Below the pieces are notes generated by a model. That model was not told the DNA's origin and did no database searches. It saw only the letters and a program-made list of their open reading frames with translations. Below are positions 12,001 through 23,216 of a stretch of 64,000 nt of DNA, one piece after another. Each line of letters starts with the position of its first letter. Within the stretch, counting starts at the first letter, position 1. Origin of the DNA: Gautieria morchelliformis (lineage: Eukaryota; Basidiomycota; Agaricomycetes; Gomphales; Gomphaceae); contig WHVA01000059.1 in NCBI GenBank assembly GCA_015179125.1, positions 248,001-312,000 on the forward strand, read 5' to 3'. Made by a program: the position numbers and the translations under genes.

Positions 12001-12382
12001 CCCAGCACAAGCATCATCTGTCCCTGCCAAGTGCATCTTCTCTTCTAGCGCGGAGACGGATACACGTCAAAGAAACCGCATCTCACCGCATCTGATGGAA
12101 CAGCTGCAGATGCTGAAGTTCGTGATCAAGAAGGCCCGGCTAGATTTCACGGCTAGCTGGAAATGGGAGGAGAAGGACATAGAACAGGAAAATGAGTGGC
12201 AAGATCAGGGATACTCAGTATGTGCACACAAGCCTCACAGTGCATTTGATCAACAGCTGGATACATTGGACAAGGATGGGAATGCGCAGGAAACCGATGG
12301 TGAGCCTGGGAAGGACTTGACAGATCTAGAGCTTGAAGAGTTTGTTTTCGAGGGCTGTGACAAATGGGGGGAGGAATCTTAA
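9077..12382 (+). pseudogene. hAT transposase (BED finger, RNase H-like core, dimerisation domain)
   Basis: Cut-and-paste transposase split by several short introns. The N-terminal region is low-complexity (GRGRGRGQGG, poly-Pro), followed by a BED zinc finger across an intron at about 9685-9731 (CKLC, then SLHVHIEACH). The catalytic core starts KISLTMDLWDD near 10245-10275. CFPHRLHVTV near 10690 and SPTRWGSSYLMIERAL near 11010 are hAT landmarks. The dimerisation domain is complete: YPRLSRWALDYLPAQASSVP, FSSSAETDTRQRNRISPHLM and LQMLKF at about 11965-12120. A TGA at 10074-10076 falls where relatives suggest Arg (CGA). Whether the rest is intact cannot be settled by eye. Confidence 0.8.
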
Positions 12383-12867
12383 GCAGGCTCTGTAATAATC
12401 AGCTTCTCATTGCATATATTTTCTATTCCAAAAAATCACCCAGAGACTGACCAGCGCGAGATTATCGGAGCCTGAACAACGAACACTGTTGGCTCTTGAC
12501 CACCACCGCCTGCACTCTTCACTCCTGCACACCTCACTCCTGCACACCACCGCCTGCACTCTTCTCTTCACTTGTGTTACCACGTTCGCTTGATCTTTAT
12601 GCACTGTAGTCTGATTTCCATCTATGCTGGTAGGGTCGTTGGGCGAGGAGTTCAAGTCTCTCATCAGGCGATACCGCCTGAATGGCCTCATTAAGGGTAT
12701 CCCTTCTCTTTTTGTTGATGTCCGTGCTCTTTATATGGACAACGAGAAGTGAAACTTAGTGAAGAAACATTCAGGGAGAAGAGCGAAAGGGTAAAGTATC
12801 GACGGTATGTCTTGTCTATTTCGATGTAAAATTCCCTCTCGTACTCATTCTAGAGAACAATCGGCTC

Positions 12868-13098
12868 GATCCTGCTCTCGTTCTTCCCATCAAACTCATT
12901 CCCAGCTGCTCATCTTCAAACGACCCACCCAATCCCGCTCTCGTTCTTCCCATCGAAGTCATACCCAGCCCCTCATCATTGAACAGCCCACTCGACCCGC
13001 TCTCATCCCATCGAACTCATACCCAGTCCCTCATCTTCGAACGACCCACCGATCGCGCTCTTGTTCTTCCCATCGAACTCATACCCCATCATCCTTGA
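12868..13098. repeat. Minisatellite, about 60-bp unit, four copies
   Basis: Four imperfect copies of a pyrimidine-rich unit of about 58-62 bases with the core GCTCTCGTTCTTCCCATCGA and the end AACGACCCAC. A fifth partial core lies at about 13385-13405. It sits in the non-coding 3' part of the hAT element. Confidence 0.75.
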
Positions 13099-14026
13099 AT
13101 GATGTGCCCGCGGAGGGAGCTAGGATGTACACGAAGACAATTCGCGGCGCTTGGTACATTGTATGTTCCAGTTCTCAAGAATCGAATACTTGACATCGCT
13201 TGCAGGAGGGAAGAAAATTCTGTGGGCTCTCCAAACTTCAGCGGGTATCACCAGAATCCATCTATCAAAATGGCTGTCCCGACTCCTATGCATATCATGT
13301 ACATTCGTGAAACTGTGCCAGGGATCGAGATACTTATTGCAATATACAGGGTTCGCATGCAACTATTGCATGCATCACCCACCCCATCCCGCTCTCGTTC
13401 TTCCTATCGTCGTTCTCCCTCGCGGACATTTGGAAGCAATCTCGCTACCGGTAAGTGATGGCTTTCACCTTGAGGATATACTAAATTGGAGGCCCGGGCA
13501 ATATTTTAACTGTCGCAGATGACCTCCTTAAGAATAATGTAACTCCAAATGTATACAGCAATGAGCTCGACATATACAGCTGTGAAATACGGTACGGTAA
13601 CAGCGACGATGACAGCGACCTTCCTTTTCACGGGCAGCGTTGTCCTCGCGAAATGAATCACTAATGAACGGAAGGTTATATTACTAATATTAGTTCAATA
13701 ATTGGTACAGATACGGTGCTCTAGCCAAACCACCATACTGAGAGATTATCATGACCGAAGGTTTAGAACATCGATAAATAATGTATTAATAATCCGGTAT
13801 CTCCCATTAGCTATATTCGGCTTCCGGCTAAAAGCCGGCTTTTAACCAAGCCAATTCCTCGGCTTGGCTTAGAGCTATCATGATAATAGCCGGCTTTGGT
13901 AAGCGTGGCTCGGCGCTAAGCCAAAGCCGCGCCGCGGCAACACTATCTCCGGGCATCTGGTACCATCCAACCGTCGCCCGGTAACTCGGTGGCGCCTCTC
14001 GAACTGGCGAAGTATATCGGAGTGCC

Positions 14027-15737
14027 ATGCCACACAACACAGCAAGTCTAGTCCACACTCCACTTCTACGCTTACCACGGGAAATCATTGAATTGATCGT
14101 GCTGAACGTCGTCGGTTTATCGAATTTGTTATCCCTCGGCCTCACATGTAAGGTTCTGGCCGGCATCTTATTTTCCGGTCACATCCAGTATTACACTGTG
14201 CGCGCCCCAATAAGACGCGTTGACACCTGGAAACATCTAATTCGGAATCGCACGTATGCGCGTAGTGTTCGCCATCTTGAGATCATCCTCGACACCATAG
14301 ACTCAGACTCGTTTAGGCCAGTCAAATTCCTAGAGGACCGGGGCCCAGACAATGGTCAATATCCCCCTGGTCCTTCCAGCCAGATACCATCCGAACTCGA
14401 GCGTGACATGTGGTGCGAGCGGCTTGTTGCGATCGCGCTGCGTGGCATGTCCAATCTCAGGTCCTTAGCTTGGCTTCGTGCCTGTCCTCCTATTCTCTCC
14501 GGGCCTGAAGATATCTGGAGTGCACTCTGTCAGAAGCAGTATCTATCTGATGTAAAGTTGCGGGAGTTAGGGTACCATGCGCCTTCTTATGCAGTCTCTC
14601 CACCGAAAGACATGGAAATCAACATCCGCTCCTTACTCATCAGTCCCGTTAGTAGCACTTCGTAATATTCGCACAAATCCTGATTGTTCTCGTGTAGATC
14701 TCAACCACTTTCTTTGGTCTCGTCAAATTTGATTTGACATGTTTCCCGATTCCCTTTAAAGGCCCCGCCACGCTCCTTCCCGTGGTGGACCTACTCGTTT
14801 CCCATTGTCCCCACTTGGAGGCAAGTTACTGAAGCTAATTGCCTTTCTCACAAATGACCTAATTTCTAGAACCTCACAATTATGGTCAAGATCTATGACG
14901 ATTATCAGACTTCAGATCTGAATATGGACAATCTTTTCCTCCTTGGAAAGTGGCCAAGGCTCCGCATATTGCAACTCGAGAACATCACCTTATCTCCCAC
15001 ACCCGTCATGGGCGTAGCTGTGGGATCTTTCTTCTCCAACAATCTCGCGATCCGGCATCTCCTTTGCATCGTCTGTAGAAATGATCACGAAATCCCGGAC
15101 ATCATTTTCCCCCCCAACTGTCTCCCCCATTTGACATTTTTATATGCGGAAGATCCGATGATTAGAGCAATCCTTTCATCCCCGTGTTCAACACCGCGAC
15201 CGCTCGAGAAACTTCATGGACTAACATTGGACAGAGCAATTTGGGAACAACCTGATTCGAGTTTCCAGGGCGTCAATAAGGATGCCTTGCTTGCAGTGAA
15301 CATTCGTACTATCCAAAGACCCGACGATCTCCAGCTTCTGGGGATGTTGTTTCCGTGCATTGAATACCTCGACCTGGAGGAGGTGCTTTGCTATGACGAC
15401 ATGGGATATGCTAGATGTCTGTCGATGGTAAAAGAATTTCTCTCCTCGACGTACCAACGTTACTCAATTCAGTACACAGGCGGACTGCGCAAATAAGCTT
15501 CGATCGTTTCAGAATCTTAGAGCACTATACGGAAGCCCCCTCTCATCAGATGATCTGGAAGAGGAAATTCAGGCCAATATTGTATTGCTCGCTGATATAT
15601 TTCCTCGACTTGTATTTGTTGACGGGCCAGTCGATTCAACGGAGATAATTCGTGGAGCAGATGGTCTGACTTGGAGGGCAACCACTAATCCCTGGTTAGT
15701 TTTCGATAATCCAGATCCATATATGATCGAGGAATGA
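14027..15737 (+). CDS. F-box protein, copy 1 (about 508 aa)
   Basis: F-box proteins recruit substrates to SCF ubiquitin ligases. The N-terminus holds an F-box-like helix set (LLRLPREIIELIVLNVVGL, then LTCKVLAGILF, residues about 10-50). The remainder has Leu-rich stretches such as LPHLTFLYAED without a clear LRR register. Proposed exons: 14027-14647, 14698-14820, 14870-15427 and 15513-15737, all keeping phase. Intron 2 starts GCAAGT, a GC-AG intron. An alternative is no splicing at 15428, ending at GGLRK (15496), but splicing opens a further 74 codons conserved in copy 2. The hAT element ends 81 bases upstream of the ATG and may have replaced its promoter. Confidence 0.75.
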
Positions 15738-16181
15738 TAATACTGTAACTATAAAATACAAACATATCGTACTACTCACAACTTCGAGGCTTCTCATTTG
15801 GCACACAATAAATTTCCCTTGTCTGTTCATAATATGATACGCTGTGTGGCATGTATCATGTCGATCCATGTACTACTTGCTCACTCCCTGCCAGGTTTCT
15901 TTATCTAAGTTGCTGTCCAACCCTAGTGACACAAATGTAGATACGGAGATAGATATGCTCAACAAGAAGTAGCCAAGGTGTCTGCTCCGTGCCAGTACCG
16001 GACATAGGAGGAATATATGATAATAAGGGGATGTGGATACATTACAATAATTCGAACTAGATCGACCAATACATAATCAAGAATTGAAAACCACGACGAT
16101 GACAGCGACCCATATTCCACCGAACCGTCGCCCGGTAACTCACCTGCTTTCGAACCCCGCCGTAAAACCTGGCGCAGTGCC
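15738..16181. other. Intergenic between the F-box copies
   Basis: Shared 3' flank of unit 1 and 5' flank of unit 2. An AATAAA-like signal (ACAATAAATTT, about 15806) lies shortly after the stop and also occurs in unit 2 (about 17957). No gene seen. Confidence 0.5.
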
Positions 16182-17829
16182 ATGTCACATCATACAGGAA
16201 GTCTAGTCCACAGTCCACTTCTACGCTTACCTCTGGAAATCATTGAATTGATTGTGCTGAAAGTCATCGGGCTATCGGATTTATTATCTCTCAGCCTCAC
16301 ATGTAGGGTACTGGCCAGCATCTTATTTTCCGGCCACATCCAGTATCACACTGTACGCGCCTCAATAGGATGCGTTGACACCTGGAAGCATCTAATTCGG
16401 AATCGCACGTATGCGCGTAGTGTTCGCCATCTTGAGATCATCCCCGACACCATGGGCTCAGACTCGTTTAGGCCAGTCAAATTCCTAGAGGACCGGGTGC
16501 CAGACAATGGTCAATATCCCCCTGGTCCCTCCAGCCAGATACCAGCCGAACTCGAGCGTGACATGTGGTGCGAGCGACTTCTTGCGATCGCGCTGCGTGG
16601 CATGTCCAATCTCAGGTCCTTAGCTTGGCTTCGTGCATGTCCTCCTATTCTCTCCGGGCCTGAAGATATCTGGAGTGCACTCTGTCAGAAGCAGTATCTA
16701 TCTGATGTAAAGTTGCTCGAGGTAGGGTACCGTGCGCCTTCTTATGCAGTCTCTCCACCGAAAGACATGGAAATCAACATCCGCTCCTTACTCGTCAGCC
16801 CCGTTAGTAGCACTTCGTAAAATTCGCACAAATTTTGATTGTTCTCATGTAGATCTCAACCACTTTCTTTGGACTCGTCAGATTTGATTTGACATGTTCC
16901 CCGATTCCCTTCAAAGGTCCCGCCATGATCCTTCCAGTGGTGGACCTACTCGTTTCCCATTGTCCCCACTTGGAGGCAAGTTACTGAAGCTAATTGCCTT
17001 TCTCACAAATGACCTAACTTCTAGAATCTCACAATTATGATCGAGTTCCATGGCCGTCCTCCATCTTCATATCCGAATGTGGACAATCTTTTTCTCCTTG
17101 GAAAGTGGCCAAGGCTCCGTATATTGCAACTCGAGAACTTCACCTTATCGCTTACTCCCGCCATGCGCGTAGCTGTAGGATCTTTCTTCTCCAACAATCT
17201 CGCGATCCGGCATCTCGTTTGGTTCCTCTATACAGGTGATTACAAAATCCCGGACATCATTTTCCCCCCCAACTGTCTCCCCCACCTGACATTTTTATAT
17301 GCGGAAGGCCAGATGATTAAAGAAATACTTTCATGCCCGTGTTCACCACCGCGACCGCTCGAGAAACTTCAGGGACTAACATTGGACAGAACATTTTGGG
17401 AACAACCTGATTTGAGTTTCCAGGGCGTCAATAAGGATGCCTTGCTTGCATTGAAAATTAATGATATCCAAAGACCCGACGATCTCCAGCTTCTGGGGAT
17501 GTTGTTTCCGTGCATTGAATACCTCGACCTGGAGACGTCATCTTACTTTGACGACGCGGGATCTGTTAGATGTCTGTCGATGGTAAAAGAATTTCTCTCC
17601 TCGACGTACCAACGTTACTCAATTCAGTACACAGGCGGACTACGCAAATAAGCTTCGCCCGTTTCAGAATCTTAGAGCACTATACGGAACCCCCTTCTCA
17701 TCAGATGATCTGGAAGAAGAAATTCAAGCCAAAATTGTATTGCTGGCTGATATATTTCCTCGACTTGTATTTCTTGACGGGCGAATCGATGCAAAGGAGA
17801 TAATTCGTGGAGCAGATGGTGTGACTTAG
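16182..17829 (+). CDS. F-box protein, copy 2, truncated C-terminus
   Basis: Tandem paralogue of the preceding gene, offset by 2155 bases throughout. Exons 16182-16802, 16853-16975, 17025-17582 and 17668-17829 keep the same boundaries, including the GCAAGT donor of intron 2. The F-box region is conserved (PLLRLPLEIIELIVLKVIGL). In the last exon a TGG codon of copy 1 (15672-15674) is TAG here (17827-17829), removing about 21 C-terminal residues. The most diverged stretch is 17040-17080, just after intron 2, where the peptide after the first few residues is almost entirely different. The long shared flanks support a recent segmental duplication. Confidence 0.7.
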
Positions 17830-18276
17830 AGGGTAACCACTAATCCCTGGTTAGCTTTCGATATTCTAGGTCCATATATGATGGAGGAAGAACTGTAACT
17901 ATAAAATACAAACATATCGTACTACTCACAACTTCGAGGCTTCTCATTTGGCACACAATAAATTTCTCTGGTCTGCTCATAATATGATACGCTGTGTGGA
18001 ATGTATCATGTCGATCCATGTACTACTTGCTCACTCCCTGCCAGGTTTCTTTATCTAAGTTGCTGTCCAACCCTACATAGTGACACAAATGTAGATACGG
18101 AGCTAGATATGTTCAACAAGACGTAGCCAAGGTGTCAGCTCCGTGGCAGTACCGGACCATAGGAGGAATATATGATAATAAAGGGGATGTGGATACATTA
18201 CAATAATTCGAACTAGATCGACCAATACATAATCAAGAATTGGAAACCACGACGATGACAGCGACCCATATTCCAT

Positions 18277-20250
18277 ACAGGCTACCCCCGTTCGAGTTTG
18301 GGATATCTAACCGGTCGAGCACTTAGCATAGTCGCGTCTTTGACTCTTGTAGGGGTGTTAGGAGGGTCTTTGGAACGTAAAATGGAGAGCCTCACCAGCC
18401 ATATCAGTCCCGAGTTTTAACTGCTGTAAATTAGCTATTTCTCAATACTTGGTTCTCAGTGTTGCAGCACTCAAATCATGACCAATAGCAGATGGGTCGA
18501 CCCTCGATCCGACGAACGTATTTTCATATGCAAATCCGTTTCTGGACTTCTGACTCAATTTCGGACGGTAGGGAAAGAGGGGAGGTTGATGCAAGGTGGT
18601 GTGATTGCACATGGCTAAACTGCGTCGATGTCGATCAGCTATCAGAGACCGCGGGGCGCTGGCCTAATCCTGTACATTATTTACCTGGTCTAATGAGCTC
18701 TGATTTCTTCGATCACTGTAGACGCAAGGATATATCTCGAACGTACACATGTAAGTAATGATGTGTTAATCGGATGATAATTGCAAAGGTTTAATGACGA
18801 AGTGAGGTGCTAGACGGACCTGTCCTGAGCTACAAAGCAGAATGCCCATATTATTATACTGATGAGGTTAGTTCTCACCCCCAAGCGGTAGTGTGAGGCT
18901 TATTTACTGACCTACGTTATATGTCTCTAAGGAAATCTACCACACTTCATAGTTTTGCAGTTAGGCGCGTCTCACGCAGAGGGTGATAATCCAAATACTT
19001 GACAACTGCTTCGATATGGTCATAATAGATGCCTCTGAAGGATGCAGAAGCTGTGAAATGTGTGAAAATAGCCCTTTAACAGCCACAAATGTGAATTTCA
19101 AATTGCATGACTTTATGTATATTATTATTTTGTGCCCTGCCTTTGGTGTACATAAACACAGATTCAAGATTTTGCAATATTCATTGTCTTTGTTTGAAGT
19201 CTGGCAGCTAAAGTGTGCACAAAATCAACACACGCCTTAGGTACTCAAACAGGTGTAATAATAGACAATGTAAGGGAAACCCTAGTTAATGGGCAATCCC
19301 AATGCCCTATCCCACTGCATGGATCACAGAAGTGGAAGCGGGGACAATGCCGATATTACATTGCTTTGCCCGAGCCTCTTTGCAATCCATGCTCTCAAAG
19401 GTGGATGTTTATAATTGTCAGTTCTTTCTCACAGTCTGCAGCTCCCCAGGAAAGGGTGTATACCCTATTGTCTAAACATCAATAGTTATATATCTTTGTA
19501 CTGTACATGCATATTAATTTAAAACATATCTTCTAATCAGATCTATCAACCATATATAATAATGGTACAGTTATTGTCCATGCTTGCTTCTACATTCTGT
19601 CATTGTACATCTAACAAGCTTCATATATACTTTGAACATATACTCATATGGTCCATACTTGCCTCTACATTCTATCATCATACATGTAGCAAACTCCATA
19701 TATACTTTTAACATATAGTCATCCAAATCCTATCTGAAATTGCTCTGTTATCTCAATACACACCATGCTACAAACATATTTTTAAAATATCAGAACATTC
19801 AAAAGATTTTAGGATATCCACAATATACAAATTGCTCAAAATGATGGACTATGAATTTGGTTAGGGTTGATATTTTAAAATATGTCTAATATATACTAGA
19901 AGAATGTACATTATTGTCAATCTAAACATCTGTCAGGGGAACACCAATCACACACTGTGCATTATCGCATGCTTTATCACATGCTTTATCACATGCATTA
20001 TAGCATGCTTTATCGCGCGCATTATCGCACTGTGCATTATTGCACGCTGCATTATCACAGCATGTTGTTGGTGGCCCCTGAGCTTCTCCTAGCCTTTGGC
20101 ATCCTTCTGTCTTGTGTTCCATGTATTTCCCTTCCTGTTCCAGTCCCTTCCGACATCATTCCTTCCTTATCTGTCCAGCCCGTGATTGCTTATGTAACTC
20201 GGGCATTTGGTGATCGGGCTAGCATGCCTAAGTTTGCTTATAGTTGTAGT
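18277..20250. other. AT-rich intergenic stretch
   Basis: I recognise no gene. 18490-18760 has an open frame without family resemblance. 19490-19920 is AT-rich with near-duplicated lines (CATATATAC TTTGAACATA type, 19620-19710). Confidence 0.5.
19958..20066. repeat. Short tandem repeat, 12-13 bp unit
   Basis: About eight imperfect units of the form GCATTATCGCA / GCTTTATCACAT, interspersed with TGTGCATTATTGCA. A simple minisatellite with no spacer-like unique segments. Confidence 0.7.
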
Positions 20251-20404
20251 TAGGTGGCGAAGGGGTTCCTTAGAGTTTTCTCTTTGGATCCCCCTTTGCC
20301 AGGTATGTCTATGTCCTGTATATAGTTCTCTATCTTACTTTGGATCCCCCTTCGCCAGTTCGCCGCTTGAGTGTAGAGCGTCTGCCTAGGTTGCCCTTAT
20401 AACA
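20250..20404 (+). repeat. Decayed LTR end related to the Gy-A LTR
   Basis: Shares with the 3' end of the Gy-A LTR (minus strand of 40742-40880) the ordered blocks TTTTCTCTTTGGATCCCCC, a second ACTTTGGATCCCC copy, then CCTAGGTTGCCCTTATAACA. It is followed directly by an internal Gy-A fragment rather than by a primer-binding site and gag, so it is not a normal 5' LTR junction. Confidence 0.5.
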
Positions 20405-20635
20405 TCCTCTGAAGGCGTAACTGCAGTTGGGGCCCAAGTGGAAATGCTGCAGGACATCTGGAGGCAGTTCCAGCATGGAGAGAAGGAGGAGTCCATGGTA
20501 AAGGCAGTGGAAGAGCTGCAGAAGGGTCACTTGAGGTTGATACAGGCAGCAGAGTGGTAGGAACACAATGGCTTGCTCCACTTTCAGGGCAGGGTCCACA
20601 TTGTGGATGGAGCAGACCTCCACCACCGCAACTGT
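20405..20635 (+). pseudogene. Gy-A pre-integrase linker fragment, CpG-depleted
   Basis: Reads VEMLQDIWRQFQHGEKEESM and VHIVDGADLHH, the counterpart of VEMLRDIRRQYRNGEKEESV and VYVPDGADLRR in the Gy-A copy at 43090-43405. Arg codons CGG/CGC in Gy-A are CAG/TGG/CAC here, and a TAG interrupts the frame near 20558. The match stops at about 20635. Confidence 0.8.
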
Positions 20636-20645
20636 CATCGCCAGT

Positions 20646-22995
20646 GGGGGCAAGGACACCGATGGTGCTGGTGGGATGACCATGTGTTTGGCCCTCTCCT
20701 GCTCACCTGTGATGTACTCAGCCTGGGGCACTGCGAGCGCCTGCACCAGTGCTGGGTTGTTGACTGGATGGCTTGGTGACGCATTTGCGTACATCACCGA
20801 TGGGGTCATAGGTCACAAGCACGTTGTGACCTCAGGCATGTCTCTTCTTGGAGATGTGCTGGGTGTGACTCAGATAATAATTCTTCAGATCCAAGTTGTC
20901 TGAGTAGAAGCCATTGGGAATGTCATCAACCAATGCTGGCGGCTTGCTTGGGCCTGTGAAGGATGGGCTAGGGGGCTAGCCATCCAGGCTATCAAGCCCG
21001 GCGTTGGCTTGGAGGTGGTGGCATCTGGGGCAGAGATCTGGGCCACCAGCCCTGGTGCTGCACCTGATGGCAATGGGGCTGTCGTGCAGGATGATGGGCC
21101 CACTATGGGTTGCAGAGCCAACTCTGTTCGTGCTCACTTTGAGGTTGCAATTTTGTGTTGCAGGGCCTGGAGCTGTTTCCCCAGGTCCTGCAATTGGGCA
21201 TGCTCAACATCAAGCATGCTGTCAAGGGTCCTGATGTCGTCCTTCAGGACTGCTATCTCATGCTTCAGGTCATGGCAGGCAGCCTGAGCATCTCTCGCTG
21301 CATGATGTTTGACTTTGTACCTTTATGTAGGCCCTGAATGTGGAGCAGTCATTGCATCCTTCAGGATGGATGATGGCCAGGCCATTCATCCATCCAATGA
21401 CTTTCCAGTGCTCCTCTGTGGTTGTAGACACTGATGATAACAGCAGCCCCTTGTCTGGGGACCATCAATTGTGTTGTGGATGTCAAGTGATCAATGTCCA
21501 TGCCATCTTTGGGCTGCATCACCTTTGTCGAAGATGATGGGGTGATGGTGGTAGCTTTGAAGAAGTTATGCACCTCGGAAATATCTGAGGTGAAAATTTA
21601 ACTGCACAGCAGTTGGTACAGCCTGGCGTGTCATGTGTGACTTACATTACCTGATGACTTTTGGGCAGGTTGTGTGGCTTCATCACTCCCCGAAGCTCTA
21701 GGTAGTGATCTTGAGCCTCTAAGTTCTTGCACGCTGACATGGGTTCCCGTGTCACATTCCCTAGGGTCTATTGGACCTGGAATTCCAGGTCCTTTGAATT
21801 TATCCACCTGTGGGATAATAATTCATTGATGAGCCATTCTTCCTTGTTGTTTGAGCCAAATCCATAGAAATCTTTGGCCTCATGATGAGGAAAAAGGTCA
21901 TCATTGTTGGCCTCATACTGTCATATGAGGCTGGTGTGGAAGACTGGCATGACGTGTCGGTTCTTCAGGTTGTCCGGTAACTCAAGAGTTACCATTGAGG
22001 CCTCATTATGGGCCTTGAGCATGCAATACCGACCAATGTATGTGGCACCAGTTTTCTGGCCCTTCCTTTAGGTAGGGTCAGGTTCTGTGTTGACAAGTAT
22101 ATGTGATTGCTGACCGCATACATGTCGCTATCCAGGCATTTCTTGTTTGCCTTGAAATGCCTGTGTCACATGATGCTCTAAGATAGCATCATGTGCCGTC
22201 ATCAGCTTCCAGCAAGCCTGTTGTGCAAATTGGGAGACTCCCTTGAACGGAGTGTCTGTTGCCATTGGCAGGTAGATCTGTGGCATATAGCTGTGGTTCA
22301 GCTCAAAGGGCGTGAACCCTGTGGTAGTGCTGACATTGCTATTAAGAGCAACCTCAACTATTGGGCACTTGTGTGCCCAGTCCTTTTGGTCGTCAGAGAT
22401 GACCAACCGTAGGATCTGTCCTATTGAGTGGTTGGCCTGCTCGGTCGTCCCATCTGTCTGTGGATGGAATGCAGTGGACATGAGGAGCTTAGTCCCCATG
22501 AGTTGCTGAAGTTCACACCAGAGGATTGATGTGAACTTCAAGTCTCAATCTGAGACTATAGAGTATGACAACTTCTTTGAGGAATAGCCAAGCTATTCCT
22601 TTGGCTGTCACCCTCGTTGTTGTCTGGATGAGGTGGACATGTGATGTCAGATGGTCTATGATTACCATCAGGTAATCATAGTCATTTGACTTGGGCAGTG
22701 GGCCCATAAAGTCGATTCCAATCGACTGCCATGGCCTGTCCAGGATGGGCAGGCTGTGCAGCATGCCTTTGGGCTGCTGGGTGCCAGTTTTGTTCATCTG
22801 GAACCTTGCGCATGAGATGCAGACCATCTCAATGTCAGGGTCCATGCCACCAGTAGGACCTTCAACTGTAATTTGAAGTTTTCATATGGCCGTTGTGGCC
22901 AACTGCAGGGTGGGCATGATCAATTATGATTTGACCATCCTCCTTCCCCCTTGGAAAATGTTCTGGAAGCGGTTGGTCGTGTGGCGATCAACCGC
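20646..22995 (-). mobile_element. Second Gy-B fragment (integrase plus extra ORF)
   Basis: On the minus strand, 22995-21760 covers the integrase: GGRRMVKSIIDHAHPAVGHN, the zinc domain with a TGA at 22862-22864, GIDFMGPLPKSN and FHPQTDGTTEQANHS. At 21573-20646 comes the extra ORF starting MQPKDGMDIDH. Compared with the copy at 2145-4024, CpG sites are mostly TpG or CpA (for example TERANRS versus TEQANHS). Many stops interrupt the extra ORF. Confidence 0.8.
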
Positions 22996-23216
22996 AGGAT
23001 AGTTCAAAAACGTGTAAAGATGTCAACCTTAAGACCTTGTATCACAAGGGCAGACAGAACTTGACCAATGAGTGGTATTCTGGATGCTATGTAGTGACAG
23101 GTAAAAGTAAGATGTGATGGGGACTGCTGGCCGGTTCCCACGCATGAACTGTACAGTGGGTCCCTAAGGGGCCCACTGGGATTATGTAATAACTATTGTA
23201 CATAGGTTATTTACAG
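22996..23216. repeat. Repeat shared with 32304-32404
   Basis: 23007-23095 and 32310-32400 share ordered blocks GTTCAAAAA-GTGTAAA, CACAAGGGC, GAACTTGACCAA and GATGCTATGTAGT-like ends. It is probably an LTR or non-coding end of an element I cannot name. Confidence 0.4.

Larger units (their letters stand above)
8556..13945 (+). mobile_element. hAT-superfamily DNA transposon, 5.4 kb
   Basis: The ends are inverted: TAGTGTTGCCGC at 8556-8567 and its complement at 13934-13945. Flanking 8-mers TCTCTGGG (8548-8555) and TCTCCGGG (13946-13953) differ only by a CpG-to-TpG change, giving the 8-bp duplication expected of hAT. Both ends are rich in short subterminal repeats of the type GGCTAAGCC/AAGCCGGC (8560-8710 and 13810-13935), which in hAT elements bind transposase. 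Inside are BED-finger, RNase H-like and C-terminal dimerisation segments of a transposase. 12.4-13.8 kb is non-coding and includes a minisatellite. Confidence 0.9.
13966..18276 (+). repeat. Tandem duplication, about 2.15-kb unit, two copies
   Basis: Unit 1 runs from about 13966 to 16115 and unit 2 from about 16121 to 18276. Both start with ACCGTCGCCCGGTAACTC and end with CGACGATGACAGCGACCCAT, and each contains an F-box gene and about 400 bases of 3' flank. The hAT element has replaced the sequence immediately 5' of unit 1. Confidence 0.8.

Noticed and set aside
18492..18758. Small gene at 18.5 kb
   Set aside because: Open for 88 codons but no family resemblance, no supporting introns, and other frames are equally open.
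19958..20066. Short-repeat array as an origin or regulatory array
   Set aside because: Units are irregular and low-complexity; a simple minisatellite is sufficient.
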